In this document: in pieces, positions 43,897 to 52,741 of the stretch
Numbering within the stretch: the stretch's first letter is position 1
Layout: every line of letters starts with the position of its first letter
Assembly (NCBI RefSeq): GCF_017353255.1
Contig: NZ_JAFMYU010000036.1
Coordinates: forward strand, 1 to 55,031
Reading direction: 5' to 3'
Origin: Fibrella aquatilis
GTDB lineage: Bacteria > Bacteroidota > Bacteroidia > Cytophagales > Spirosomataceae
Length of the DNA stretch: 55,031 bases
Made by a program: the position numbers and the translations under genes
Notes under the pieces: generated by a model
Told to the model about the DNA's origin: nothing
The model's input: the letters and a program-made list of their open reading frames with translations, nothing else
The model's database searches: none

Positions 43897-46059
43897 CTAT
43901 ACATTGCCTGTTTCTGGTGTCATCATCTCGGCCAGGATTTTCTGGGCGGCGATGGAGATGACCGTGCCCGGCCCGAAAACGCCCTTCACGCCTGCGTCGT
44001 AGAGGTACTGGTAGTCGGCGGCGGGGATTACGCCGCCGGCAATCACCATGATGTCGTCGCGGCCAATGGCGTTTAGCTCCTGAATCAGTTGCGGCACCAG
44101 CGTTTTGTGCCCCGCCGCCAGACTCGACACCCCCACCAGGTGAACGTCGTTTTCGGCTGCCTGCCGGGCCACCTCGGCGGGGGTCTGGAATAGCGGACCC
44201 ATGTCGACGTCGAAGCCCAGGTCGGCAAAGCTTGTGGCAATGATTTTAGCCCCCCGGTCGTGACCATCCTGCCCCATTTTGGCCACCAGTATCCGCGGGC
44301 GGCGCCCTTCTTCGGCGGCAAACTGATTGGTCATCTCGCGGGCAATGCGGAAGTTCTCATCGTCTGACACCTCTGCCGAATACACCCCCGACACCGACCG
44401 GACCGTGGCTTTGTGGCGGCCAAAAGCCCTTTCCAGCGCATCTGAAATTTCGCCCAGCGTAGCGCGGTGCCGGGCCGCTTCGATGGCCAGGGCGAGAAGG
44501 TTTGCTGAGTTTTTGGGGTGTTGCGCTGCTTCCGTTAATGCCGCCAGTGCCTTATCTACTGCTGCCTGATTGCGCGTTTGCTTGATCTGCGCCAGCCGCT
44601 GTAGTTGACTTTCGCGCACGGCCTGATTGTCTACTTCGAGGAGTTCAATCTCAGTGGGTACGTCGAGTTTGTAGCGGTTCACGCCCACCACCACGTCTTT
44701 ACCCCCGTCGATGCGGGCCTGCTTGCGGGCGGCGGCTTCTTCGATGCGGAGCTTGGGCAAACCCGTTTCAATAGCTTTCGTCATGCCACCGAGTTGTTCT
44801 ACTTCATCAATCAGCTTCCCTGCTTTTTCCACCAACTCGTTCGTCAGGTATTCCACATAATAGGAGCCACCCCAGGGGTCGACAGCGCGGGTAATGTCGG
44901 TTTCGTGCTGGAGATAGAGCTGGGTGTTGCGGGCAATGCGAGCCGAAAAATCGGTGGGGAGGGCAATGGCTTCGTCGAGTGAGTTGGTGTGCAGGCTTTG
45001 CGTACCGCCCAGCACCGCCGCCAGGGCCTCGATGGTGGTACGGGCTACGTTGTTGAACGGGTCCTGCTCGGTGAGGCTGTAGCCGGAGGTTTGGCAATGG
45101 GTGCGCAGAGCCAGCGATTTGGCGTTGTGTGGTCTAAACTTCTCCACCAGTGTAGCCCAGAGCAACCGTCCTGCCCGCAGCTTGGCGATCTCCATGAAGT
45201 GGTTCATGCCAATGCCCCAGAAAAACGACAGCCGTGGCGCAAACTGATCGATGACCATGCCTGCCGCCAGCCCCGTACGGATGTACTCTAGCCCGTCGGC
45301 CAGGGTGTAGGCCAGTTCGAGGTGGGCGGGCGCGCCGGCCTCGTGCATGTGGTAGCCGCTGATGCTGATGCTGTTGAACTTCGGCATGTGCCGACTGGTA
45401 TAGGCAAAAATGTCGCCGATGATCCGCATCGACGGGGCAGGGGGGTAGATGTAGGTGTTGCGCACCATGAACTCCTTCAAAATGTCGTTCTGGATCGTGC
45501 CCGACAACGTTGAGGGCGAAACGCCCTGCTCTTCGGCAGCCACGATATAGAAGGCCATAATGGGCAACACGGCCCCGTTCATGGTCATGCTCACCGACAT
45601 CTGATCGAGCGGAATCTGGTCGAACAGAATTTTCATGTCCTCTACCGAGTCGATGGCCACGCCCGCTTTGCCCACGTCGCCCACCACGCGCGGGTGGTCG
45701 GAGTCGTAGCCCCGGTGCGTGGCCAGATCGAAAGCAACGGACAGCCCTTTTTGCCCCCCCGCCAGGTTGCGCCGGTAAAACGCATTCGACGCTTCGGCGG
45801 TTGAAAACCCCGCGTATTGCCGAATGGTCCAGGGTTGGCGCACGTACATGCTTGAGTAAGGCCCGCGCAGATAGGGCGGAATCCCCGCCTGTAGAAATGC
45901 AACCGCGGCGGCGGACCGTCCTTGCGCCTCAGGGGCATCGGCAATGGTAAAGCGCGGCTTCAGCCTAATACCCTCGGCGGTAGTATAGGCAGGTAAGCCA
46001 ACCGCAGGCTGGGCGTTGGTAGGTGAGGGGTTGGGTATGTTGGTGAAGTCGGGGCGCAT
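43897..46059 (-). CDS. mutB: Methylmalonyl-CoA mutase large subunit
   Basis: The 720-residue enzyme converts methylmalonyl-CoA and succinyl-CoA with adenosylcobalamin. The TIM barrel carries [36 protein letters not shown] and [12 protein letters not shown]; the C-terminal B12 domain (about 580-715) has the base-on motif [13 protein letters not shown] with the cobalt-ligand His and [10 protein letters not shown]. Residues around 45-55 ([11 protein letters not shown]) are encoded by a GC-rich repeat module seen elsewhere, and the last codons form one copy of a 42-bp direct repeat. It is separated from mutA by a TonB receptor on the other strand. Confidence 0.95.
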   Translation of the reverse strand: MRPDFTNIPNPSPTNAQPAVGLPAYTTAEGIRLKPRFTIADAPEAQGRSAAAVAFLQAGIPPYLRGPYSSMYVRQPWTIRQYAGFSTAEASNAFYRRNLAGGQKGLSVAFDLATHRGYDSDHPRVVGDVGKAGVAIDSVEDMKILFDQIPLDQMSVSMTMNGAVLPIMAFYIVAAEEQGVSPSTLSGTIQNDILKEFMVRNTYIYPPAPSMRIIGDIFAYTSRHMPKFNSISISGYHMHEAGAPAHLELAYTLADGLEYIRTGLAAGMVIDQFAPRLSFFWGIGMNHFMEIAKLRAGRLLWATLVEKFRPHNAKSLALRTHCQTSGYSLTEQDPFNNVARTTIEALAAVLGGTQSLHTNSLDEAIALPTDFSARIARNTQLYLQHETDITRAVDPWGGSYYVEYLTNELVEKAGKLIDEVEQLGGMTKAIETGLPKLRIEEAAARKQARIDGGKDVVVGVNRYKLDVPTEIELLEVDNQAVRESQLQRLAQIKQTRNQAAVDKALAALTEAAQHPKNSANLLALAIEAARHRATLGEISDALERAFGRHKATVRSVSGVYSAEVSDDENFRIAREMTNQFAAEEGRRPRILVAKMGQDGHDRGAKIIATSFADLGFDVDMGPLFQTPAEVARQAAENDVHLVGVSSLAAGHKTLVPQLIQELNAIGRDDIMVIAGGVIPAADYQYLYDAGVKGVFGPGTVISIAAQKILAEMMTPETGNV
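43927..43968. repeat. Direct repeat copy 2, inside the mutB 3' coding end
   Basis: This is the second copy of the 42-bp repeat at 43201-43242, 726 bp away. It encodes the MutB C-terminal [14 protein letters not shown]. The antitoxin and toxin lie between the copies. Confidence 0.88.
45899..45919 (-). repeat. GC-rich dispersed repeat module inside mutB
   Basis: On the minus strand ACGGTCCGCCGCCGCGG and the next four bases match 54978-54998 in 20 of 21 positions. The 17-bp part also occurs exactly in the right arm of the 4230-4389 hairpin. In mutB it encodes GRSAAAV in the linker before [10 protein letters not shown], where family sequences vary. Confidence 0.6.
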
Positions 46060-46094
46060 AGTGCCAAAATAACGCCTTTTGTCCGAAACAAAGA

Positions 46095-46117
46095 TTGTTT
46101 AGATTTTTTCTAAATAA
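46095..46117. promoter_or_regulatory. Upstream operator dyad of the TonB receptor
   Basis: TTGTTTAGA-N5-TCTAAATAA is a 23-bp dyad with 8 of 9 matched half-site positions. A second copy lies 59 bp downstream, and the -7 box lies between them. The pattern suggests a metal-responsive repressor of the DtxR or Fur type, most likely sensing iron. Confidence 0.7.
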
Positions 46118-46143
46118 TGTAGTCGTATTACTATCACGGCTAG

Positions 46144-46151
46144 TACATTTG
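46144..46151 (+). promoter_or_regulatory. -7 box of the TonB receptor gene
   Basis: TACATTTG matches TAnnTTTG, 24 bp before the ATG. It lies between the two operator dyads; transcription would start inside or next to the downstream dyad. Confidence 0.65.
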
Positions 46152-46153
46152 CA

Positions 46154-46176
46154 TTGTTTAAAATGAATCTAAACAA
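46154..46176. promoter_or_regulatory. Downstream operator dyad overlapping the start codon
   Basis: TTGTTTAAA-N5-TCTAAACAA is the second 23-bp dyad, with 8 of 9 matching positions. It covers the likely transcription start and the first base of the ATG. Confidence 0.7.
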
Positions 46177-48680
46177 TGCGCTCACGTTCATTCACCTGTC
46201 TTGCCTTATTTGTTGCCTCAGTAAACTTGTTTCCGCCGACAACGCAGGCTAAAGCTCTGGCCATCTTCATAGCCAATAATGACCCCGTGGCTACCGGTGG
46301 CATACAGGGGTATGTGGTTGATGCTGTGGGGCAACCGGCGGGTGGGGTGCAGGTGCGTTTGCAGGGAACGGTGCGCCGCCTCACCACCGATGAACGGGGC
46401 TTTTTCCAGTTTAAAAACGTGCCTGAGGGTGCTTACACCCTGGAAGTGTCGGGTGTGGGGGTACAAGTGCTGACCCAGCCAGTCAATGTACGCCGGGCCG
46501 AAATCAGTACGTTAAACCTGACTGTGCAGGAGGCGATGCAACAGTTGGCGACAGTTAACATAGTGGCAGCCAAGGGTCTGCACGACCGCGAAACCCTGCC
46601 CGACGTGGGCCAGTCGGCCATTTATGCTGGGAAGAAAACCGAGGTCATCAACCTCGATGCGCTCGATGCTAACCTGGTGACCAACAACAGCCGACAGGTG
46701 TTTAGCAAAACGCCGGGCGTGATGGTCTGGGAAAACGACGGGTCGGGTATGCAGGTGGGCGTGTCGGTGCGGGGCCTTAGTCCCAACCGGTCGTGGGAAT
46801 TTAACGTGCGGCAAAATGGCGTCGATGTTAGCTCCGACCCGTTTGGCTATCCGGAGGCCTATTACAACCCGCCGATGGAGGCTGTAGAGCGCATTGAACT
46901 GGTGCGGGGCGGGGCGTCGCTGCAATACGGACCGCAGTTTGGCGGGCTGCTCAACTACGTGTTGAAGCCCGCCGCCAGCAAACCGTTTAGCCTGGAAACG
47001 CAGCAGACGGGGGGCAGCTACGGGCTGTTTTCGACCTATAACCGCGTCAGTGGCACCGTGGGGCGGTTGCAATACAACGGCTACATCCACTACCGCCGCG
47101 CCGACGGCTGGCGCGATAACAGCCGTTACGGCATTTTCAATGGCTACGCGGCCCTGTCGTATGCGGTTACCAACAAGCTCAAACTGGGGCTGGAGGTGTC
47201 GCGGCTGTATAACGAAAGTCAGCAGCCGGGTGGCCTCACCGACGCGCAGTTTGCCCAAAACGCCCGGCAAAGCAGCCGCGCCCGCAACTGGTTTAGCACC
47301 CCCTGGACCGTGCCTACGCTCACCGCCGAATATGCCTTTACTGACAAAACCCGTCTCACGGCTACGTTGCACGGCCTGGTTGGCGAACGCAATAGTATTG
47401 GCTTCACCCAGGCTATCACCACGCCCGACGCCCTAACCGCCACTGGCCAACCACGCCAAATCGACCGGGATACGTACCAGAACTGGGGCAGTGAACTCCG
47501 CCTGCTAACGCGCTACCAGTTGTTGGGGCAGGAACACACCCTGGCTACGGGCCTTAAATATTTCAACGGTCACACTCAGCGCCAGCAGCAAGGCCGGGGC
47601 GACACCGGAACAGACTTTAACCTGAACTTACAGACCGACCGTTTCCCGCGCGACCTGAGCCTGGGCGTGGTGAACGTGGCTGCTTTTGCCGAAAACCTAT
47701 TCCGCCTCAGTCCCCGTTGGACCGTTACGCCCGGCTTACGCCTCGAATCGCTCAGTAATAACATCAGCGGGCGGCTTAGTCTTAACGCCAATGGCTCAGA
47801 AAATGGGGTAAGCCAGCAAAGCACACGGCGGTTTTTGTTGGCGGGTATTGGCACCGAATTCAAGTTCAACCAAACCATTGCGGTCTACGGCAACGCCTCG
47901 CAGGCCTACCGCCCGGTGCTCTTTTCCGACCTCACGCCCGCCGCCGTCACCGACTTTGTGGTGGACCCCAACCTGCGCGACGCCCGTGGCTACACCCTCG
48001 ATGCGGGCATACGTGGCCGGGTACAAAACTACCTCAACTTCGACGTGAGCTATTTCTTCGTGAACTACAACGATCGTATCGGTACACTCACGCTGCTCAA
48101 CGAAGCCGGACGGCCTTACCAGTTTCGGACCAACATTGGCCAGAGCGTGAGTCAGGGCGTGGAGGCCTATGTAGAGCTTGACCCCGTAGCGGCGTTGGCT
48201 GGCGGGGTACGTGGGCGGGCTGCCTATGGGCACGTGAGCCTGTTTGGTTCGGTGGGCTACACAGATGCCCGCTACCGGAGCCTGCGCGTGGCAACCGCCA
48301 CAAATGGGCAGGCCGTCGAGACCAACCTGCGCGACCGCTTTGTGGAGAACGCGCCTAATTTTATTGGCCGCTTCGGGCTGAATTATTCGTTGAAGAGCTT
48401 CACGCTCACGGCCCTGATGAACTGCGTAGGCCGGGCTTACAGCGATGCCAACAATACCGAAACGCCCACGGCCAACGCTCAAACAGGCGTCATTCCCGCC
48501 TACCGCGTCTTCGACTTGTCGGCCTCACTGACGGTGGCAAAACGCTACACACTGCGCACAGGCATTAACAACCTCACCGACGAGCGCTACTTCACCCGCC
48601 GCGCCGGTGGCTACCCTGGCCCCGGCATCCTACCCGCCGACGGTCGCACCGGGTATGTATCGGTCGGGCTGCGGTTGTAA
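46176..48680 (+). CDS. FecA-type TonB-dependent outer-membrane receptor
   Basis: The 834-residue protein has a signal peptide (1-25), a CarboxypepD-regulatory-like domain (about 42-115; GIQGYVVDAVGQPAGGVQVRLQG), a plug domain (about 150-260; FSKTPGVMVWENDGSGMQVG, VSVRGLSPNRSWEFNVRQNG) and a 22-stranded barrel ending GYVSVGLRL. Plug and barrel resemble the ferric-dicitrate receptor FecA. With paired metal-type operators at its start it is likely an iron-chelate importer. It lies on the plus strand between mutB and mutA. Confidence 0.9.
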   Translation: MRSRSFTCLALFVASVNLFPPTTQAKALAIFIANNDPVATGGIQGYVVDAVGQPAGGVQVRLQGTVRRLTTDERGFFQFKNVPEGAYTLEVSGVGVQVLTQPVNVRRAEISTLNLTVQEAMQQLATVNIVAAKGLHDRETLPDVGQSAIYAGKKTEVINLDALDANLVTNNSRQVFSKTPGVMVWENDGSGMQVGVSVRGLSPNRSWEFNVRQNGVDVSSDPFGYPEAYYNPPMEAVERIELVRGGASLQYGPQFGGLLNYVLKPAASKPFSLETQQTGGSYGLFSTYNRVSGTVGRLQYNGYIHYRRADGWRDNSRYGIFNGYAALSYAVTNKLKLGLEVSRLYNESQQPGGLTDAQFAQNARQSSRARNWFSTPWTVPTLTAEYAFTDKTRLTATLHGLVGERNSIGFTQAITTPDALTATGQPRQIDRDTYQNWGSELRLLTRYQLLGQEHTLATGLKYFNGHTQRQQQGRGDTGTDFNLNLQTDRFPRDLSLGVVNVAAFAENLFRLSPRWTVTPGLRLESLSNNISGRLSLNANGSENGVSQQSTRRFLLAGIGTEFKFNQTIAVYGNASQAYRPVLFSDLTPAAVTDFVVDPNLRDARGYTLDAGIRGRVQNYLNFDVSYFFVNYNDRIGTLTLLNEAGRPYQFRTNIGQSVSQGVEAYVELDPVAALAGGVRGRAAYGHVSLFGSVGYTDARYRSLRVATATNGQAVETNLRDRFVENAPNFIGRFGLNYSLKSFTLTALMNCVGRAYSDANNTETPTANAQTGVIPAYRVFDLSASLTVAKRYTLRTGINNLTDERYFTRRAGGYPGPGILPADGRTGYVSVGLRL

Positions 48681-48698
48681 GCGAGTGAGCTAAAGACC

Positions 48699-50024
48699 TC
48701 ATTCAAACGACTCCGCCAATCGTCGGTTGTTCAAACCTGTAAAATCTCCCTCAGACTGGGCGATACTCTGACTTGCAGGTTTTGTCTGTTCGCCCTCGTC
48801 ATGCCGAAATTTGGTCACGCCCACCAGTGTTCGGCCGTTGGTAACGGCTTGAATTTTAGCTTGGTAGGCAGCGTCGAGTTCGTTTTTGATGAATCCTGTT
48901 TCGGCTGCTTTGGCAAAACCGCCTATGCTTTCTACCTGCAAAAACAACGTCCACGCTGCTTCGATTAGCTGGTGCGTCAGGCTTTCGATGTAATAGCTCC
49001 CCGCTGAGGGGTCGGCTACTTTGTCGAGGTAGCTTTCAGCCTTCAATAACACCGACACGTTGCGGGCAATGCGGTGGCTGAACTCATTCTGCGCGTTCAA
49101 AACGGCATTGTACGGCCTTACGCTCAAGGCGTCACAACCACCAATCACCGCCGCCATGGCCTCGGTCGTGGCTCGGAGCAGGTTGGTGTAGGGCGTGGCC
49201 GTTGCCTCATAAAAGGGGGAGGTAGTGCAGGTTAAGAAGAAAGGAGGAAAAGAAGTGGGGGAAGAAAGAGCGTAGGCGTTGGTGAACCGGGCAAGCAGCA
49301 CCCGCAGGGCGCGGAGCTTGGCAATCTCCATAAAATAGCTGGTACCTACGGCCAGCGTAATAGTCGTTTTCGGTACCAGTTGGTCAACGGCTAACCCGCT
49401 CGCTGTCAGGCTGTCATACATGTCGGCGAGCTGGGCCAGCGTGAAGGCCAGCTCCTGCGTGGCAGTGGCTCCGGCGTGGTGGAAGGCCCCGCCGTTGATC
49501 GTGACAATACGAAACAGGGGCGAGTCGGCGGTGAGCGTGTGGGCTTCGGGCAGGTTGGCGTGGTGGGTCATAATTCCCCCCCGCAATTGGTAAGGAGCCA
49601 GTTGCCGCAGCCGCTCCAGAAACACCACTATGTCGCCCTCCACGTGAAAGAAAACGGGCGTGTCGCTCAGCTTGATACCTGCTAGCAGGTGCGGCAGATC
49701 GGCGTTGGCGCGCAGTTGCAACACCAGCGCTTCTGCCCCGGATGCCAGGGCATCGCGCAGGGTGGCGTTGTCCGTTTTTTCGTCTGTTATAGCGTAAAAA
49801 GGGGTATTTAGCCAGCCAGGGGCACTTTTCTGGACCGCCTGTATCTGAGCAAGCGGGAGACTGGCAAGCTGTTCGGCGGTGTAGTATGGCTCCGCAGTGA
49901 AGCCCTCGGGCGTAGGCCAACGCAGGCTTTCGTAGGCATTGGGGTCTTTCAGGTCTTTCTGAACCTGAGCCAGCCAGTCGGCATGGGTAGCAGCGGGAAA
50001 CGGGGCCGAAAAAGAGGTAGGCAT
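48699..50024 (-). CDS. mutA: Methylmalonyl-CoA mutase small subunit
   Basis: The 441-residue protein is the catalytically inactive partner of MutB. It keeps the barrel region ([58 protein letters not shown]) and lacks the B12-binding domain, as Bacteroidota small subunits often do. A low-complexity Ser/Pro/Phe stretch (SSPTSFPPFFLTCTTSPF) sits mid-protein. It is normally next to mutB but here lies beyond a receptor gene of opposite strand. Confidence 0.92.
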   Translation of the reverse strand: MPTSFSAPFPAATHADWLAQVQKDLKDPNAYESLRWPTPEGFTAEPYYTAEQLASLPLAQIQAVQKSAPGWLNTPFYAITDEKTDNATLRDALASGAEALVLQLRANADLPHLLAGIKLSDTPVFFHVEGDIVVFLERLRQLAPYQLRGGIMTHHANLPEAHTLTADSPLFRIVTINGGAFHHAGATATQELAFTLAQLADMYDSLTASGLAVDQLVPKTTITLAVGTSYFMEIAKLRALRVLLARFTNAYALSSPTSFPPFFLTCTTSPFYEATATPYTNLLRATTEAMAAVIGGCDALSVRPYNAVLNAQNEFSHRIARNVSVLLKAESYLDKVADPSAGSYYIESLTHQLIEAAWTLFLQVESIGGFAKAAETGFIKNELDAAYQAKIQAVTNGRTLVGVTKFRHDEGEQTKPASQSIAQSEGDFTGLNNRRLAESFE

Positions 50025-50079
50025 GCGTGTAAAATGAAGCGTTGACCGGTTAAAGGTACGACCTCTTTTTTCTCAGCTC

Positions 50080-50105
50080 ACAATTCATAAATTGTGCTAC
50101 TTTTG
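50080..50105 (+). promoter_or_regulatory. dnaA promoter with adjacent dyad
   Basis: TACTTTTG (50098-50105) matches the -7 box and lies 66 bp before the dnaA ATG. Just upstream ACAATTCATAAATTGT (50080-50095) is a near-perfect 16-bp dyad where a regulator could bind. No DnaA box of the TTATCCACA type is visible nearby. Confidence 0.6.
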
Positions 50106-50171
50106 TCTCCCTTTTTGGCAACCGTAGCCACGCCTGACCCAGTAAATTGACCGCCGTATCCACCACGAACC

Positions 50172-51581
50172 ATGCAACGCGAAGTACAGACCGTCTGGAA
50201 TAACTGCCTCCGCGTTCTTCAGGAAATAGTGCCCGAAGCCAGTTATAAAACCTGGTTCGAACCTATTATTCCGGTGCGGATGCAGGGTAGTGTGCTCACC
50301 ATTCAGGTGCCGAGTGAGTTTTTCTATGAGTGGCTGGAAGAAAATTTCGTCCACGCCCTGCGCAAAGCCCTCGACTATGCCATTGGCCGCGACGGGCAGC
50401 TCGAATACTCAATTGTGGTCGATCAGGGCAACGCCCAAAACCGCCCCATTGCGGTAAACATGCCCACCACCAAAAACCCGCAGTCGGCCAAGCCAGACAA
50501 CGTTAACCCCGACATTCTGCGGTCGCCGTTTCAGCTTAAGGACCTCGATTCGCTCACCCTCGATTCGTACCTCAACCCGTCTTATACCTTCGATAATTAC
50601 GTGGAGGGCGACTGCAACCGGCTGGCTCGCAACGCCGGTCACGCGGTGGCGTCGCGGCCGGGACTGACCTCGTTCAACCCGCTGATGATCTACGGCGGCG
50701 TGGGCCTGGGCAAAACCCATTTGGTGCAGGCTATTGGCAACTTCGTCAAGAATAACAACCAGGACAAATTCGTCCTCTATGTCACGTCAGAGAAGTTCAC
50801 GAACCAGTTTCTGAACGCCATTAAGTCCGACTCGCTCCGCGATTTTACCCAATTCTATATGCAGGTCGACGTGCTGGTGATCGACGACGTGCAGTTTTTG
50901 CAGAAGAAAGAGAAAACGCAGGACATCTTCTTCCACATCTTCAACCACCTGCATCAGTCGGGCAAGCAGATCATCATGACCTCCGACCGACCGCCCACCG
51001 CCCTTGGTGGCCTGGACGACCGGCTGCTGTCGCGTTTTAAGTGGGGCCTCACCACCGACTTGCAAACACCTGATTTAGAGACCCGTATTGCCATTATTCA
51101 GAAAAAACTGGTGGCTGAAGGGGTGTACATCGACGACAGTGTGATCGAGTACCTGGCCCATAGCATCAACACCAACGTGCGCGAATTGGAGGGTGTGGTG
51201 GTATCATTGATGGCGCAGGCCTCACTCAACCGCCGCGACATCGACCTCGAACTGGCCAAGATGACGCTGCGCAATATTGTAGTAAACGACGAAAAAGAAA
51301 TCAACATCGACACCGTGCAGGAAATGGTGGCCGATTTCTATAACGTCACCATCGCCGATCTGAAATCGAAAAGCCGGAAGCGCGAGGTGGTGCATCCGCG
51401 TCAGGTGGCCATGTACCTGGCCAAAGAAATGACCGAACTGTCGCTGAAATCCATTGGCTACCACTTCGGCGGGCGGGACCACAGCACCGTCATCCACGCT
51501 ATCCAACTGGTCAACGACCTTATTAAAGAGAAGGCCGACACCCGTGAAGAGATCACCAAGCTGAAGGGATATTTCAAATAG
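50172..51581 (+). CDS. dnaA: Chromosomal replication initiator DnaA
   Basis: The 469-residue protein has domain I (1-90; YKTWFEPIIPV), a linker, the AAA+ domain with Walker A YGGVGLGKTHLVQA, Walker B VLVIDDVQFL, sensor and Arg-finger region LDDRLLSRFKWGL, and the C-terminal DNA-binding domain with the signature RQVAMYLAKEMT and FGGRDHSTVIHA. It melts the chromosome origin and regulates transcription. The gene is alone; no dnaN follows, as is common in Bacteroidota. Confidence 0.97.
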   Translation: MQREVQTVWNNCLRVLQEIVPEASYKTWFEPIIPVRMQGSVLTIQVPSEFFYEWLEENFVHALRKALDYAIGRDGQLEYSIVVDQGNAQNRPIAVNMPTTKNPQSAKPDNVNPDILRSPFQLKDLDSLTLDSYLNPSYTFDNYVEGDCNRLARNAGHAVASRPGLTSFNPLMIYGGVGLGKTHLVQAIGNFVKNNNQDKFVLYVTSEKFTNQFLNAIKSDSLRDFTQFYMQVDVLVIDDVQFLQKKEKTQDIFFHIFNHLHQSGKQIIMTSDRPPTALGGLDDRLLSRFKWGLTTDLQTPDLETRIAIIQKKLVAEGVYIDDSVIEYLAHSINTNVRELEGVVVSLMAQASLNRRDIDLELAKMTLRNIVVNDEKEINIDTVQEMVADFYNVTIADLKSKSRKREVVHPRQVAMYLAKEMTELSLKSIGYHFGGRDHSTVIHAIQLVNDLIKEKADTREEITKLKGYFK

Positions 51582-51649
51582 TTGAAAACCAAGATGCTAC
51601 GCTTCTTCTTCGATTAGTGAAGGCGCTATAGTCTGCGGGTGAATGACAT

Positions 51650-51686
51650 TCGAAAGCCAACTATCAACCAAAACATGCTTTCGAAA
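51650..51686. repeat. Short inverted repeat after dnaA
   Basis: TTCGAAAGC (51650-51658) and GCTTTCGAA (51678-51686) form a 9-bp perfect stem with a 19-nt loop. It lacks a T-tract, so it is a weak terminator candidate or a binding site. The rest of the gap between dnaA and the next gene (51582-51741) shows nothing else. Confidence 0.4.
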
Positions 51687-51741
51687 ATCGGGTGCGGCAT
51701 GTTCCCCGTTTGGTAGCCATTTTGACTAAATCGGTAGGCAA

Positions 51742-52731
51742 ATGGTAGAACGACTATTAGTCAAATGGTTAACTAGAGAGATAACAAACGATGCCGCCTG
51801 GAATGGCTGCGTGGCTGGGGCGCACAACGCGCTCGTATATGGGTATACGTGGTACCTGGATGCCGTAACGAGCACGCCCGGCTGGCGGTGGGAGGGGTTA
51901 GTGGTCGAACACGAATCGGGTGGGGGGTATGCGGTGGTGATGCCCGTGCCGTTGCGAAAACGGTGGGGGCGTTGGGTAGTCTATCAACCGTTGTTCTGTC
52001 AGTTTTTGGCCATCTTCTCCCAAGAACCGCTCGATGTAGCGCCCTTCATCAACGCGGTGTATGACCGCTACCGGTACGCGTCTAAGTGGCAATTGCTGCT
52101 GGCGGAGCCAATGCCGGGCTTACCTACGCTGGTTCGGCAGCAGGTCAGACACACACACGTACTGGGGGTGGGCGGTAGCCAGTCAGAGCAGCCTGCTTAC
52201 ACAACATATCGTCAAAAGCACCTGCACCGGGCCACCAACCGTAGCGCGGCCGTATCCGGTTGGCGGGTAGATGAATCAATGGATCTTGAACCACTATTGA
52301 CGCTGTTTCGGGAAAACCATGCCGACGAAATTGGCGTGGGCGACTGGGCGTACGACCTGTTGCGGGCGTTATTTCGCGCCGCCGCGCCGCGTGGCTTAGC
52401 CAGTTTGCAATATGTCTGGGCGGGGGGGCAGGTTGTGGCGGGAGCGTTGTTTTTAGCCCAGCACGACCGGATCATCTACCTCGTCAACGCCGCCAACGCC
52501 GAAGGTCGCCGGCTCGATGCCCGGTCGTTACTGCTGGATAAACTGATTCAGGCTGAACGAAAAAAAGCAACGGACCTGCCGCTGCTCCTGGATTTTGAAA
52601 GCCCTGACAAACAGGCTATTATCAACTATTACGAGAGTTTCGGCGCAACAGCGCAACCCTATCTGCTGCTGAACTGGAGCCGACTAACGTGGCTGGAAAG
52701 GGGAGTGCAGGGGGTGAAGTTTAGACCTTAA
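51742..52731 (+). CDS. GNAT/FemAB-like acyltransferase
   Basis: The 329-residue protein resembles a FemAB-like or Acetyltransf_6 GNAT protein, with two GNAT folds: an N-terminal half with YTWYLDAVTSTPGW and RWVVYQPLFCQF, and a C-terminal half (about 155-315) with VVAGALFLAQHDRIIYLVNAA and DFESPDKQAIINYYESFGA. It may modify a peptidoglycan or surface amine; the substrate is unknown. Its last codons (Phe-Arg-Pro-stop) lie in the GTTTAGACCTTAAAC repeat element, so the C-terminus may have been changed by it. Confidence 0.78.
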   Translation: MVERLLVKWLTREITNDAAWNGCVAGAHNALVYGYTWYLDAVTSTPGWRWEGLVVEHESGGGYAVVMPVPLRKRWGRWVVYQPLFCQFLAIFSQEPLDVAPFINAVYDRYRYASKWQLLLAEPMPGLPTLVRQQVRHTHVLGVGGSQSEQPAYTTYRQKHLHRATNRSAAVSGWRVDESMDLEPLLTLFRENHADEIGVGDWAYDLLRALFRAAAPRGLASLQYVWAGGQVVAGALFLAQHDRIIYLVNAANAEGRRLDARSLLLDKLIQAERKKATDLPLLLDFESPDKQAIINYYESFGATAQPYLLLNWSRLTWLERGVQGVKFRP

Positions 52732-52733
52732 AC
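52719..52733 (-). repeat. 15-nt GTTTAAGGTCTAAAC element between convergent genes
   Basis: Read on the minus strand the element starts 8 nt after the DUF3108 stop and is GTTTAAGGTCTAAAC, an inverted GTTTA/TAAAC pair around AGGTC. On the plus strand it supplies the acyltransferase stop codon. The 29-nt forms at 1-29 and 54951-54979 are the same element with two extra heptamers. Confidence 0.75.
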
Positions 52734-52741
52734 GTTACACT

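Noticed and set aside
46060-46094. A cobalamin riboswitch ahead of mutB
   Set aside because: The gap is short and is shared with the receptor operators; none of the conserved B12-box sequence is visible. The leader of mutA is also too short.
50025-51741. A replication origin next to dnaA
   Set aside because: I found no cluster of TTATCCACA-like DnaA boxes and no AT-rich unwinding element in either flanking gap. In Bacteroidota oriC is often not beside dnaA.
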